The position numbers and the translations under genes are program-made. Source: Talinum fruticosum (taxonomy: Eukaryota > Streptophyta > Magnoliopsida > Caryophyllales > Talinaceae). Taken from it: a DNA stretch of 64,000 nt. How positions within the stretch are numbered: position 1 is the first letter of the stretch; every line of letters begins with the position of its first letter. Where the stretch lies: NCBI GenBank assembly GCA_021018815.1, contig JAITYX010000005.1, positions 10,648,001 through 10,712,000 on the forward strand, written 5' to 3'. Under the pieces are notes generated by a model. The model was given only the letters and a program-made list of their open reading frames with translations. It was not told the DNA's origin and ran no database searches. Shown here in pieces: positions 11,027 through 22,410 of this stretch.

Positions 11027-12637
11027 ATGCCTAAAAGAGGTTTAGCCCAATACTTTCTAGGGTCTGCAACCAAGAAAGCTAGAACCAAGCAAACCCAAGA
11101 GGGTCCTTCTAATCCCTCCAAAATCTTCGTCACCCAACACCTCACGTTGGATGACAAGTTCTTTCAAAACACATATTTTTCGTGGTTGAAGCATATCAAA
11201 ACCACTAAAGTCTATAACTTTCTTTGCTTCGTGAGTTCATTTACCCGGAACTTATTCGCTGAGTTCTACTCTAATTTATCCTCGCTCTAAGGGAGTCATC
11301 ACCTCAAGAGTTCGCAACACAATTGTGCACATAAATCTTTCTCTTCTCCGTCATCTCTTTTCAAAGTTTCCTCTATCTTTCTCAACTGCAATCCCATCCC
11401 TTTCAATAAGATTGCGAATGAGTTATTCGAAAAATACTCCAAGGAAGTCCCCGAGTCGGAAACAATTTCGTGTGACTCAAATGAAGACCGAGGCTAGACT
11501 TCGTGCTTCCTTCGATGAGAACTTTCTTCTCTCATTATTCAAGCAAAGAGAATCCTAACTCAAAGATTCTCAAAGCTTTAGTACGATATCCTTGAGGGCT
11601 ACGATGTAGACCTCTTCCCAGCTATCATCGAGCGGATGGCCACTATGCCGGCTCGATCAAAGAAAACCTCTCCTCTTCCCTTCTGAGCCCTTCTTACCTT
11701 AATTTTCAAGTAGTTTAAGGTTCCCTCCCCTCGGACCCAAATGCGAGTATCGAGGCTGCCATCGTTGTTGGCGGGAAAGAGCTTCTTGGATATGGATACC
11801 AGGAAACCAAGCCCGGTGTCCGGGTCCACGGTCGAAGTGAGGCCCCTTCACCCCCGCCTCAAACTCGGACTTAGACTCACTGTCACTCCCTCCTCCACCT
11901 GGTGGTGCTTCCACCTCGGGTCCTCCTCTTCAAGCCACTGCCGCCTTATCTATAGCCCCGGTAGACAAGCTCACCTCTCGTGTCCGCGGAAATTCGGGAC
12001 ACTCTTCGCTCCAACTAAACCATCCTTCGAACACGGTCATCAACCGGAAAACGGTCCAATCTCGGATTCGGGAGCATCGGGACTTGCTCCTTGTAATGAA
12101 GAGCCTGGTCAAGGGGCAATAGGAGCAACTTGAGCTCCTCCAAGAAAGACGCACCAAGGCTGCTCGGGACCCGAAAGCTCGAGATACCTTTGAGGGGTCC
12201 TCGAGCCTTACCAAGTCTCCTTCGGGAAAGGAAGAAGAAGAAGAGGAAGTTACGGCTGAAGCAGCCCATTCGGAGGAGAAGGAGGAAGAGAAAGAGGAAA
12301 AGAAGGCGAGAGGAGAAAGAGGAAGCCGATGGACAAGGTGCTGCTTATTCCTCAACCGGAGCCGATCGAGTCGGATCATGTACTGAGTGGGTCGAAGACC
12401 TGCGGACGTTGGTCGATCCACGGTGATCAAGCCGGAAGAAGCACCCCCTCTGTGGTCTTCCAAGAGGATGAGCCTCTGGATGACTTAGTTCCGGGTCATC
12501 CACTTAGAGCTGCGCCACTACCAGAGATCCCGGTCGTTGTCGCGGCCCGGTCTTCCACATCCTCCCGAGCTTACCAGCGCCGCCGCATCGCCCGCTCATC
12601 CGCCTCAACACAAACTGCTCCAGCTCCACCATCTTAA
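11027..12637 (+). pseudogene. SIR-A envelope-like ORF downstream of pol
   Basis: Starts MPKRGLAQYFLGSATKKART at 11027 and ends with SSTSSRAYQRRRIARSSAS...PPS at 12637. The same start and end regions occur in SIR-B and SIR-D, so the limits are the family's own. In order: a basic N-terminus; a conserved block (TQHLTLDDKFF, FSWLKHIKTT, YNFLCF); a middle domain with PFGALLTLIFKQFKVPLP that resembles the plant-transposon or envelope-like domain of Sireviruses; a probable coiled coil; an acidic Glu/Lys-rich tract at about 12220-12310; and a basic Arg/Ser tail. No clear signal peptide or membrane span is visible. Role unknown in this family; 'envelope-like' is by position and resemblance only. Several frameshifts. 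Confidence 0.72.
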
Positions 12638-13095
12638 TTTTTTTTCTTTTGTCTTGTTTTATTTTTTTTTCCAGACATCAACTGTATCGGTTTCCCTGTT
12701 TTTGTTTTTTTTTTCTTTGAAAGGCAAGGGGAGAATAATAGAAAAATTATTGTTATCTTGTTTAGGGGAGTTTTCTCACCCTCTTTTTTGTATTTTCTTT
12801 GTTTTGTGAATATATGAATGAAGTTTTTCTTTTAGAGCACAATTATTTCGAGTTTACTCTTTACGAGTGTGAATCTCTTATTATTCTTTTTGCTCGGACA
12901 TATCCGTTCACATTTTTTTCTCTCGCTCCGATATAATTGTTCACATTCTTAGCTATATGAGTTATCCGCAGAAATGTTCTAACTACGAATCACTTCACTC
13001 ACTACTTCGTATTCGATGTATTCTACTGAGTAAGAATGAAAACTCATGATTGTTTTACTAACAAAGTTTCTATCCGAGTATGGAATGTCTTTCAT
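12638..13095 (+). other. 3' region after SIR-A envelope-like ORF
   Basis: T-rich stretch, then GAAAGGCAAGGGGAGAA, which is conserved in SIR-D (about 48880) and looks like a second polypurine-like tract. CTCCGATA-type words follow, up to the PPT. No ORF is seen. Confidence 0.5.
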
Positions 13096-13108
13096 AAAAA
13101 GGGGAGAT
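13096..13108 (+). promoter_or_regulatory. Polypurine tract of SIR-A
   Basis: AAAAAGGGGAGAT directly before the TGAAGACTCGG start of the 3' LTR. The identical tract precedes the SIR-B and SIR-D 3' LTRs. It primes plus-strand DNA synthesis. Confidence 0.88.
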
Positions 13109-13302
13109 TGAAGACTCGGACTACGAATCTAGATCATTCCGAGTACTACATAAACACTCGGTACAAACCTCATCCCTCCTATGTTTTGATTACAAGTCAT
13201 TCTGAGTGTTATATAAACTCCTATATAAGTTTTCATTCGTTTCGATCGACTCGGAAAACACATTCTTGTTTATCTCGCTCACATTGATGTTTCGAGTCAA
13301 TC
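13109..13302 (+). repeat. SIR-A 3' LTR, piece 1
   Basis: Begins TGAAGACTCGGAC and aligns to the first 194 bp of the 5' LTR. It ends at CAATC, where a solo LTR inserted. Confidence 0.9.
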
Positions 13303-14757
13303 TGATGGAAAGTGGACAGCCTTATGTTTTGAGCTAGAGGACATTTGCTTCAATGAGCCAAACATGCCTAAGGTTAACCAGAATTACTTGAAAAATGCTT
13401 TAAACATCAGCCCGGTGCAAGTTGATTCCGAAGGCTAGAAGGCCGAGAGTGTCATCCTTATGATCTTATGTGCATAAATAAGTGTTCAAGAAAGAAGAGC
13501 TTATTCAGCCATGCCTAAAATCTTCCTTGTTAAAGCTATGTTAAATTCGGCCAAGTCAAGACGTGTGGAATGTTTCAAGCGCTACATTTTATTTCCCTTG
13601 CACATAAATAAGTCAAGGCGGACCAAGGGACCAAGGCTTATGATCATGTGTCTAAAAGAAGACCAAGAGTAGCCTAAATGAAGAGCATTCTAGAACCACT
13701 AAGAATAGTGGAGGAAGGTGGTTGTTAGATGCTTGGCCAAGGGAAATTCAACCACATCCACATGTTCCCAAAAGTTCAAATACTTGGCTAGAATTTCTTC
13801 TAGCTTAGCTTGGAGGAGGGAAAGAATCTTTATGGTTTTTGTTTCATTTTAGCTTTAATTTTAGCTTTGTTTTCAGCTTTGTAAATGCCATTATGAGGCA
13901 TTATAAATTCAGCAAGCTTAGCTCATTGTAAAGACACTTTTTGATGAATATACAAACCTTGAGTGTTACACTCTTTTCGGGATGGATTTCTCGAGCCTCT
14001 AAATCCTCAAAGCTGTATCCTAGGTTGGCATCTAGGTGGTGTCCTTTGAGTCTCCCAAACCCCGGTGGTGTTTCTGTATCCGGACCGTTTGAGAGCGCCC
14101 TTGATTCAGCTTGGTGGTGTTTACGTATCCAAGCCAGAATCCAGGTTCTATCCAGCGACTTCCATCAACCATATCTCCCAATCCACGAATCATCTCTTTC
14201 CCAAATTTGACACACTTCATCTTACATGAGTTGAGTCCATTCCCTCCAAATCTCAGCTCAATCCAAGAAGAACTCCATCCCCACCACCAAAAACAAACAA
14301 AGAACCTCATTCTGGACAGCCACCCAGCGAGGCTTTCTGTTTGCATTTGGCTCAAGGTGATCCCGACCTTGGATGCTGCCCAAATTTTACCACAACCTTC
14401 CCCAACCAGTTAACTAACCTTCCACCACATTTCGTCCAAAAACTCCATCATTTACCCCTCCTTTCACCCTTTTCCCCAGAACCGCACCTGCAGGTCCTAA
14501 TCTGCCCGGTTGTGTGTTTTGCGGTTTTTCCATCTTTTTCTTTGCTTCCACCACTACACATCATTGGATGCTGCCCAAATTTTACCACAACCTTCCCCAA
14601 CCAGTTAACTAACCTTCCACCAAATTTCGTCCAAAAACTCCATCATTTACCACTCCTTTCACCCTTTTCCCGTAACCGCACCTGCAGGTCCTATTCTGCC
14701 CGGTTGTGTGTTTTGCGGTTTTTCCACCTTTTTCTTTGCTTCCGCCACTACACATCA
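13303..14757 (+). mobile_element. Solo LTR of an unrelated LTR retrotransposon
   Basis: 1455 bp starting TGATGG and ending CACATCA, flanked by CAATC at 13298-13302 and 14758-14762. TG...CA ends, TGATG/CATCA short inverted termini and a 5-bp TSD are diagnostic of a solo LTR. A TATA-like TTATAAATTC lies near 13905. No internal coding region exists, so it arose by LTR-LTR recombination. The family is not recognised, and the orientation is taken from the TATA box. Confidence 0.88.
14371..14757 (+). repeat. 195-bp tandem duplication inside the solo LTR
   Basis: Two copies, 14371-14565 and 14566-14757, both beginning GGATGCTGCCCAAATTTTAC and both ending CCACTACACATCA. They differ at only a few bases. 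The LTR terminus itself is therefore duplicated. Confidence 0.93.
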
Positions 14758-14762
14758 CAATC

Positions 14763-15070
14763 AGACATCACTCAGACTTATCGCATGTTCAAATAATCTC
14801 TCTAACGCTTCTTATCTGAGTTTTGACTTCATATTTCAAAGCAAAGTGAGTTACGAGTGTTAATTCATCTTTCTAACTCGGTTTGTATGTTTGAGAATTA
14901 TTTAACCAAATCAAGTCCTTATACTCGATGTTTTCACTCTTATAACTTGATCTTTCTTAGGACTAACTCTGATGGAATTTGAATATAATGAATATTAGAC
15001 TCAGAAAATTCCTCTCTTCAAGGCCTAAGATAATTATACACTTAATTATCTTAATTAATTATTATCTGCA
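14763..15070 (+). repeat. SIR-A 3' LTR, piece 2
   Basis: Continues the LTR from AGACATCACTC to ATTATTATCTGCA and matches 5' LTR positions around 4545-4850. SIR-B inserted at its right edge. Confidence 0.9.
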
Positions 15071-16605
15071 TCGAAGGTTTGCTCGGGGAGAGTCCGAGTC
15101 ACCCTAGAGGGGGTGAATAGGGTGATGAAAAATTCTTTGTGAAAGCACACACCCTTTTGACGAGAGAAGAATCAAAGACAGATTCGAGTCTAAGCAAGGG
15201 GTTATAAAAAATTGGACTCGGAATGTAATGAATCGGAGTAAACACGTTCGGCGAGTCTTTGTCCGAGTCTAGAATGAACTCGGAAATAGAACACGAGAGA
15301 ATTTACGTGGAAACCCTCCTGGGGCAGAAAACCACGGCCCGTGTCAATCCAGACACGAAGTCAAATCCACTATTTTGAGTCCACAAAATACCGTGAACTT
15401 GATGAGAACCCGAGTTGCTCCCTTGGACAACTCTATACAAGTTTTCCTAGACTCGAAGTTCCCTTATCGATCTAGTACTTCCTAGCTGAGATAACCCTTA
15501 TAGCTAGGGACAACTAAGCTGAGTTAACCCTTACGAGCTTAGTCAAGGGACCTTACAAAGAATGTAAGAAGTGTTTGTAAGCGAGTACAAGACCTTACAA
15601 CTCGAAAGTAATGAATTACGAGTGGGAGTTGTAAGTTGAAGATTGAAAGTAAATACAATAACTTTGTTCAAGTTGGAGTATTGACGAGTATATTCCGCTA
15701 TCTTCAAGTCTTGTGAAGTGGCTTCTATTTATAGATAACCGAGCGAGTAGCCGTTATCTTCATCTGCTGACCGAGAGTCCTCTGTGGCCAGTTGATAAGG
15801 GCTTTACGAGTCACTCGAGAAAGTATCAGATTGAAAATATGGTCGTTGGACAACGGTTTAACTCTCTTGGAAGTCCCAAAACCATCGGTTGTGTCTTGAA
15901 AAGTGTGGTGAAAACCATCGTTAAGCTTGACCTTCCAGTTTTCCGGATATGGAAGCGGACGACTTCGACACAATCTTACGGGACTAGAGCGAGGGATGGT
16001 GAAAAGCTATATCTGCTGGTGATTTGATGTTACAAGCCGGCTACTTTTGTAATTTGAAAAGATATCCTCGATTGAATAACCTACAAAAGTAAAACACCTT
16101 CGGTTCTCAAAGTATAAAATACTTTGGTCCAAGGTTAGACACGAGATAATAAAAATAATCATGATAATTAACAAGCAGATTATACGAGTCGGAAAAGAAA
16201 TGGAACTTTACGAGTCTAATATCCATGATACTCGGAATTCCATAAGACTTAGTCTTAAGCAAGGAATCAAGTTCTATCAACAAATATCGAGTGGGAAACA
16301 CTTGATGTAGACTAAGCACGAAAAGAACTATGAATGCTGACTTTGCAAACAATAGAGTAAATAATCATAAGTCGGATTACGAGAGAGAGTGGACTCGGAA
16401 TAAAGAACAAGTTTTACGAGTCGCTAGCTGAAAGCGATTAAAGAGATAAGTGAAGGCCGAATCGCATAGAAAAGATACTATTTCACTCAAGTAAGTTTCT
16501 AAGACACGAGAGAATGCCTTGGAATCAAAACACTATATGAATGACATCGTTATACCGATTCTTTTGCATGACTCGAAATATATATAGCGAGTGTACGAGT
16601 CTTCA
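15071..16605 (-). repeat. SIR-B 3' LTR
   Basis: 1535 bp. Its outer end on the plus strand is TCGAAGGTTTGCTC instead of the TGAAGG seen at the internal end of the 5' LTR. The inner end CGAGTCTTCA abuts the PPT. Confidence 0.92.
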
Positions 16606-16618
16606 ATCTCCCCTTTTT
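16606..16618 (-). promoter_or_regulatory. Polypurine tract of SIR-B
   Basis: ATCTCCCCTTTTT on the plus strand, which is AAAAAGGGGAGAT on the coding strand, directly upstream of the 3' LTR. Confidence 0.88.
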
Positions 16619-16826
16619 GATGAAAGGCATTCCATACTTAAACGAAACTTTGTTAGAGGGAAATAGGTTGATTCCGAGTAGTTCGAATAAAAGTAAGACA
16701 TATTGAACAGAGCAATATACAATATATCGGAGCAAAATAAAGTATGCTTGAACTCATTCACTCGAGAAAAGAAAGAACTCGAGAAATTAATAATGAAATG
16801 CATTCGGTTCAAAAAAAAAAATTATA

Positions 16827-18627
16827 TTACAAGGGCGGAAAGAACTCCCCTAGACAAGACAACCGAGTTTCGACTACATTTCTCCCCTTGCCTTTCAACA
16901 AAAACAAGAAACAAAAAGAAGGGAGAAAAGTACAAGTAATACACGAAATTGTGCGGACAAAATAAAATTTTGAAAGCGAAGTGCAGGAGGCACGAGGAAT
17001 CGTGACTCGGTGCATGGCTCCAACTAGGAGGGAGGGATTTCGAGTGGAGGCGGAGGTGCGCCGGCGCTGATAAGACCTTGACGATGTGCTTGAGCGCGGC
17101 GAAGGAGAAGCCGGAACAATTCGCGAGGGCTCGGCTACGAGTGGGCGACCGGAGAAAGTGGATCGAGGGTTCTTCCCTTGGGACCTCGGGGCTGGAGGGG
17201 CTGCTCTGGTGACTCGGCTGGAGGAGCGAGATCTTCGACCCACTCGAGTGCTGTCATGCAGCTGAGTCTGACAACTTGAACTTGGGGAGCGGAGTTGTCC
17301 CTCGGCGAGCTGCCACGGCCTCTTCTTCCCTTGGCCGGAAGGAGCTGCCTCGGCTGCGGGTTCCTCGGCGTCCTCCGCTGCATCTGCTGCTTCTTCCTCT
17401 GCTTCCTCGGCTTCCTCGCTCTCCAGGAGGTCGGGCCTGGGCTCGAAGACGTCTCGAGATGGGTGCCGAGTCTTACGGGTCTGAGCCGCCTTGGACCGTC
17501 TCTCTACGAGGAGCTCGGCCGGCTCATACTGCTCCTTAACCAGCTCTCTCATCTCAAGAACGAGAAGCTGCTGCTCTCGGATCTGGGGCTGGCCGGTCTT
17601 TTGGTTGATGGTCGAGACCACGAAGGACAGAACTTGAAACCTCCGAGCATGTCTACGAAATCGGAAGACACCGAGGTGATCTTGTCCAAGAAAAAGGATA
17701 CAAGAGGGCGGAGAGAGATTTGGAAGCACTTGGAGGTGGAGGCACCACCAGGTGAAGAGGGAAGAGGGAGAGGGGTTGATTTCGAGTGCGAGGTGGAGAA
17801 GGAGGCCTCGGCTCCGAGTTGTGAACCCGGACACCGGGGTTAGTTTCACGGTATCCGTACCCCTGGAGTTCCTTTTTACCGACCACAATGGCCGCCTCGG
17901 ACACCGCGTTAGGGTTGGAGGGAAGAGGAACTTGAAATTGTTTGAAGACAAGGGTGAGAAGAGCACCGAAAGGAAGGGAGGTGTTCTTCTTGGTTTGGAG
18001 TTGAGTGGCACAGCGGCCATTTGCTCAATGATGGAGGGAAGAGGTCGACTTCGTATCCCTCCGGGATATCGAAGAGAGCTTTGAGGTGCTTGGAGTTGGG
18101 GTTCTCCTTGCTAGAATCTTTGTGAGAAGAAGGTTCTCATCGGCGGGAAACACGAAGCTCGGCTTCGACTTCAAGCGAGTCACGAAAAGTTCTTTCTGGA
18201 CCCGAGGAATTCTTTGGCGTACTTTTCAAAGAAGTCGTCGGCGACTTGATGAAGGGGATAGGGTTGCTTGTTCAAGAAGAGAGAAGAAACTTTGAACAGA
18301 TCTGTGAAGGAGAGAGGTGTTGATACTGAACGGTAATGTTACGAACCCTTGAGGTTAGAACATTTTCGGAGTGAGAGAGGTGAGTATAGAACTCGAAACG
18401 AGTTCGGGATAGATGAACTCAGTTGAAACACAAGAAATGGTAGACTCAGGTGGTTTGAATATGGGACAACCAGGAGAATTTGGTTGTTGGGAAGAACTTG
18501 TCGTCCAGTAGCGAGATCTTTGGGTGACAATGGGTTTAGAGGGGTTGAGCTTTACGGCTTGTTGGAGCGAGGTTTCTTTGAGGATGAAGAAACACTGAAA
18601 GTCGGGGTGGTTTCCTCTTTTAGGCAT
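16827..18627 (-). pseudogene. SIR-B envelope-like ORF
   Basis: Begins MPKRGNHPDF at 18627, matching the SIR-A and SIR-D starts. The N-terminal 90 codons (18627-18355) are in one frame and the last 397 codons (18020-16827) are open in another. The open part contains YRETNPGVRVH-region homology, a likely coiled coil (IREQQLLVLEMRELVKEQ), a long Glu/Ala-rich acidic stretch, and the Arg/Ser-rich SSTSSRSYQRRRTSAS tail. Compared with SIR-A the original stop is lost and the frame runs on to 16827. No clear membrane span or signal peptide. It has its own TATA box 237 bp upstream of the ATG (18864-18871). Function unknown; Sirevirus env-like by position. Confidence 0.72.
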
Positions 18628-18863
18628 TTTGAGAGATGAAAAGATGAAACTTTTCGAGAGAAGAGGAAAGAGAAGGAGGTGTAGAAGAGAAGAAAAACGA
18701 AAATGAGAAGAGAAGCGATCGAAAACTTACGAGAGAGAGAGAGCTTCTTCAACACTTGCAGACGATCAAGGAAACACTTGTTCACGTAGACAACTTTCCA
18801 CGAGAGGGTTTTCGTTTGAGAGGGAAGGAGTTTGAGAATACCGAGAGGAAGATGAATAGACGT
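18628..18863 (-). other. Leader of the SIR-B envelope-like ORF
   Basis: Pyrimidine-rich untranslated leader on the minus strand between TATA box and ATG, with repeated CTCTCT runs and a candidate 5' splice site (CTCGTAAGTTTT near 18735). The SIR-D leader has similar composition and a GTAAGC. No ORF. Confidence 0.6.
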
Positions 18864-18871
18864 TATTTATA
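18864..18871 (-). promoter_or_regulatory. Internal TATA box before the SIR-B envelope-like ORF
   Basis: TATAAATA in the context TTCTCTATAAATAACG on the minus strand, between the pol stop and the ORF. SIR-D has TTCTCTATAAATAGC at the equivalent place. It is separate from the LTR promoter. Confidence 0.65.
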
Positions 18872-19262
18872 GAGAATACGCGCGCCCGTTCACTATCCGT
18901 TAAGTAACTCCGTTCCGTCTTACCCGTCCATCGATCATTAATGCCGGTGTGACAGTTACGCTTCAACGGTTGAGATAACAACGGTTTGAAATCTGCGGTT
19001 AAGATCGATCGCGGCGCTCGAGAAAGAGAGAGAAAAAGAGTTTGAAAATATAATCAGAAACTCTCCACTTGTTCTAGAGATAGCTTGAGAAAATTTGATG
19101 TCCAAATTTTTCTCTACGTCCGAGTTTGACTCGGAAAAGTTTACGAGTGACTCGAAACACGAAATAACTATCAGCCCAGGTATCACATGATCAAGCTGAA
19201 CCAATGGTTATTGACAACTAAAGCACATAGCACGAGAAAAATGCAAGAATCATAACACGAAA
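18872..19262 (-). other. SIR-B pol to internal promoter spacer
   Basis: Non-coding spacer corresponding to 10633-11026 of SIR-A and 46492-46885 of SIR-D. It contains a run related to TTTCTCTCTCT and the CACACCGG block. No ORF of interest. Confidence 0.5.
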
Positions 19263-22200
19263 CTAAGCATTTAACATGCCAAGCTCATTCAGAATAAAAG
19301 CAGAATTGATCTTCACCAAGTGGCTTAGTAAAGATATCGGCTAATTGAAGATTAGTCGGAATGAATTCAAGTAAAATATCACCCTTTTACGAGTGATCGC
19401 GTAAGAAATGATACCGACTTCAATATGCTTTGTTTTTGAGTCTTTGGACAGGATTCTTAGTGATGCTTGATTGCGCTTTGATTGTCACACTTGATTGGGG
19501 CTCGAGTTGAGAGATAATCCGAGATCCTTCAAGTGTTGTTTTATCCGAGAGAATGCGAGCGCAACAAGCTCCAGTGGCAATATATTCAGCTTACGCGATT
19601 GATAGAGCTACTGAGTTTTGCTTCTTTGAGTGCCGAGGATATTAGGGATTGACCCGAAGCGGCAAGCTCCGGATGTGCTCTTTCGATCTACTTTGTATCC
19701 TGCGTGAGTACTGCGTCGAGTACCCGAGTCGGACTCGGTTACGAGTCTCTAGAGTACCACGAGTCCTAGATTACGAGTGCTGCAAGATATCACGAATATT
19801 CTCTTCACCGCAGTGAGATGTGATTCTTTTGGATTAGCTTGAAATCGTGCACATAAGCAAACACTCGAACATTATGTGCAGTGCTGCTCGAAGTAAGATA
19901 TAGCAGAGATCCAATCATACCTCGATAGAGTTTCGATCTCTTGCTTTACTGTCTCATCCGAGTCAAGTTTTATCTTCTGTTGCTCATAGGAGTAGATGCG
20001 TGCTTTGCATCTTGAAGTTTGTATTTCTTCGGCAGTTCCTTGGTGTACTTTGATTGATGGACAAAAATTCCATCTTTGTTTTGTTTGATTTGCGGCCCGA
20101 GGAAGAAATTGAGTTCTCCCATCATGCTCATTTGGAACTCTTGGCTCATCAACTCGAGAAAATTCTCGGCACGAGAAATTCATTAGTAGCACCGAAAATA
20201 ATATCATCAACATATATTTGAACAATGAGAAAATCTTTCCCTTTGGTCTTTATGAATAGAGTCTTGTCGATCTGACCTCTTTTGAAATCATTTTGAACCG
20301 GGAAGGCTGCTCGATCTTTCATACCAAGCTCTAGGGGCTTGTTTAAGACCATAGAGAGCCTTTTGAAGTTTGAAAACATGATTTGGAAATTCCGAGTTTT
20401 CAAAACCAGGAGGTCTGCTCGACATAGACCTCTTCTTCGATAAAACCATTGAGAAAGGCACACTTAACATCCATTTGATATAATTTAATATGCATGCGAG
20501 GATGCAAATGCCAACGATATTCTAATGGCTTCAATTACAGCTACTTGGTGCAAAGGTTTCCCCACAATCAATTCCTTCTTCTTGATTGTAACCCTGAGCT
20601 ACAAGTCTAGCCTTGTTTCGACAACTATTCCACCCTCATCCAGGTTTGTTTTTGAAAACCCATTTGGTTCCTATAGCTGGGTGGTCGGAAGGTCGGTTGG
20701 TCGAGTCCGGACTTGGTTTCTCTCGAATTGATTTAGCTCTTCTTGCATGGCCTCTACCCATTCGGGTTCATTAAGGGCCTCTAGTGCATTTTTGGGTTCG
20801 ATCGAGAGAAATGAATGCGGTGAATGCACATAGATTATGAAGAGAAGAGCGAGTTCTTACTCCATTGTTGATATCGAAATAATGTTTTCTTGGGGATGCA
20901 CGGAAGTAAATTTGAATGCTTTACCAGTTCTTTGATTCACCGGGTTTGATGGTTGAATTGCTTGATCTTCGAAGCTTGTTACGTGTGATCCTCTTCATTG
21001 ACTTGCTCGTTCGGAGCGACCTCCGGAGTTGTCTCATTACGAGCTTCCTCGTTACGAGTGGTCTCCTTACGAGTCTTTATAGACTCATCTTCGTCATCAT
21101 CCTTTACTGAGTATGAAGATTCACTTGGTTTTCCCTGTTCAAGCTCATCAAACACTACGTGGATACTTTCTTCCACTTTGTTAGTTCTCTTGTTGAATAT
21201 ACGATAAGCTTTGCTATGAGAAGAGTAACCTAGAAAAATTCCTTCGTCGACCAGAGCATCAAACTTGGTCGGATGATCCTTACCGTTGTTGTGGACAAAG
21301 CACTTACATCAGAAAGATGCTGAAATAGGAAATATTTGGCTTCCTTCCTTTGTAGAGCTCATAAGGTGTTTTCTTGAGAATGGGTACGATGAGGCATCGA
21401 TTGAGAGTGTAGTTGGCTGTGTTTCTTGCCTCGCCCGATAATAGTAAGGCAAGTTGTGTTCAATCATCATCGTCCTTGCTATTTCTTCAAGGGTTCTGTT
21501 CTTTCTCTCAACTACTCCATTACGTTGAGGAGTTACAGGTCTTGAGAAGTTGTGAGAAATTCCATTCTTGTCACAAAACTACGAGAATTACGAGTAGTCG
21601 AACTCCCTTCCATGGTCGGTTCGAATCTTTTGAATCCGAGTGCGAGACACAACTTGAATCTTTCTACAGAGCTTGCTTGAACTCCTTGAAGGCCTCATTC
21701 TTATGCTTGAGAAAACACACCCGAGTAAATCTTGAAAAATCATCAATAATAACAAGTATGTAAGATTTACCTCAGAGACTCTTTACGAGGATTTCACCAC
21801 ATAAGTCCATGTGTAGTAATTCAAGCACGTTGGATGTGGAAGCTGTCTTGAGAGATTTGAATGAAGATCGACTTGTTTCCCTTTGGTGCATGCTCCACAT
21901 ACTTTATCCTTCTCAAAAGCACGGTTAGGTAATCCTCTAACCGGACCAAGAGATGCGAAGCTTTTTGATAGTATGCATGCTAATATGACCTAATCTACGA
22001 TGCCAAATCCAAGAATCATCTTGAAGATATGCTTTTAAACATGATAAGTTCGACTTGGGTCGAGAAGAGGGATGATGTAGGTATTACCGATCTCTTACAC
22101 GAGAGCTTTACCTCTTTGGTGGTCTCATACGTGATGTAGCACTTGGATTGAGTGAATCTTACCTCTTGACCTTTGTCACAAAGGCTGGGAGATGCTAAGT

Positions 22201-22410
22201 AGGTTGTATTTTAGTCCTTTGACCGGGTAGGCTGGGCTCACCAGATTGTTTCCATTACCAATCTTCCCAATGCCCACTATCTTGCCCTTCTTTGTCATCA
22301 CCAAAGGTCACCTTTCCTCCTTTATATGACTCCGGCTCGAAAAAGAGTCCTTGGTCACTGACATATGTCGAGAACATCCAGCTGTCCAGGTACCGGTGTC
22401 CTTTGATCTT
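19263..22410 (-). pseudogene. SIR-B pol: protease, integrase, RT, RNase H
   Basis: Minus strand. The protease region with a frameshifted DSGCSRHM-type motif lies near 22390-22360. The pre-integrase motif WIWHRRLGHISM is at about 22015-21980, and the integrase core runs down to about 21400. The hinge segment with EESIHVVFDELEQGKPSES is at 21176. RT follows from about 20760, with [15 protein letters not shown] and an intact YVDDIIFGA at 20214-20188. RNase H comes next, with a degraded LADIFTKPL-type end near 19330 and a stop at 19263. The catalytic RT motif is the only intact one among the three Sireviruses here. Remaining faults are mostly small indels, often CGG versus CGAG, so part of the damage may not be biological. 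Confidence 0.9.

Noticed and set aside
11930..12463. Minus-strand frame of 177 codons
   Set aside because: Antisense of the acidic and basic tracts of the SIR-A envelope-like ORF; Ser-rich low-complexity product.
13880..13925. Stand-alone host promoter (TATA-like at 13905)
   Set aside because: Inside the solo LTR; no gene downstream, explained as the LTR promoter.
14032..14796. Frames of 100-150 codons on both strands in the solo LTR
   Set aside because: They lie entirely within the LTR and include both tandem copies; non-coding.
17276..18084. Plus-strand open frames of up to 182 codons
   Set aside because: Antisense shadows of the GC-rich, Glu/Ala/Arg-coding part of the SIR-B envelope-like ORF.
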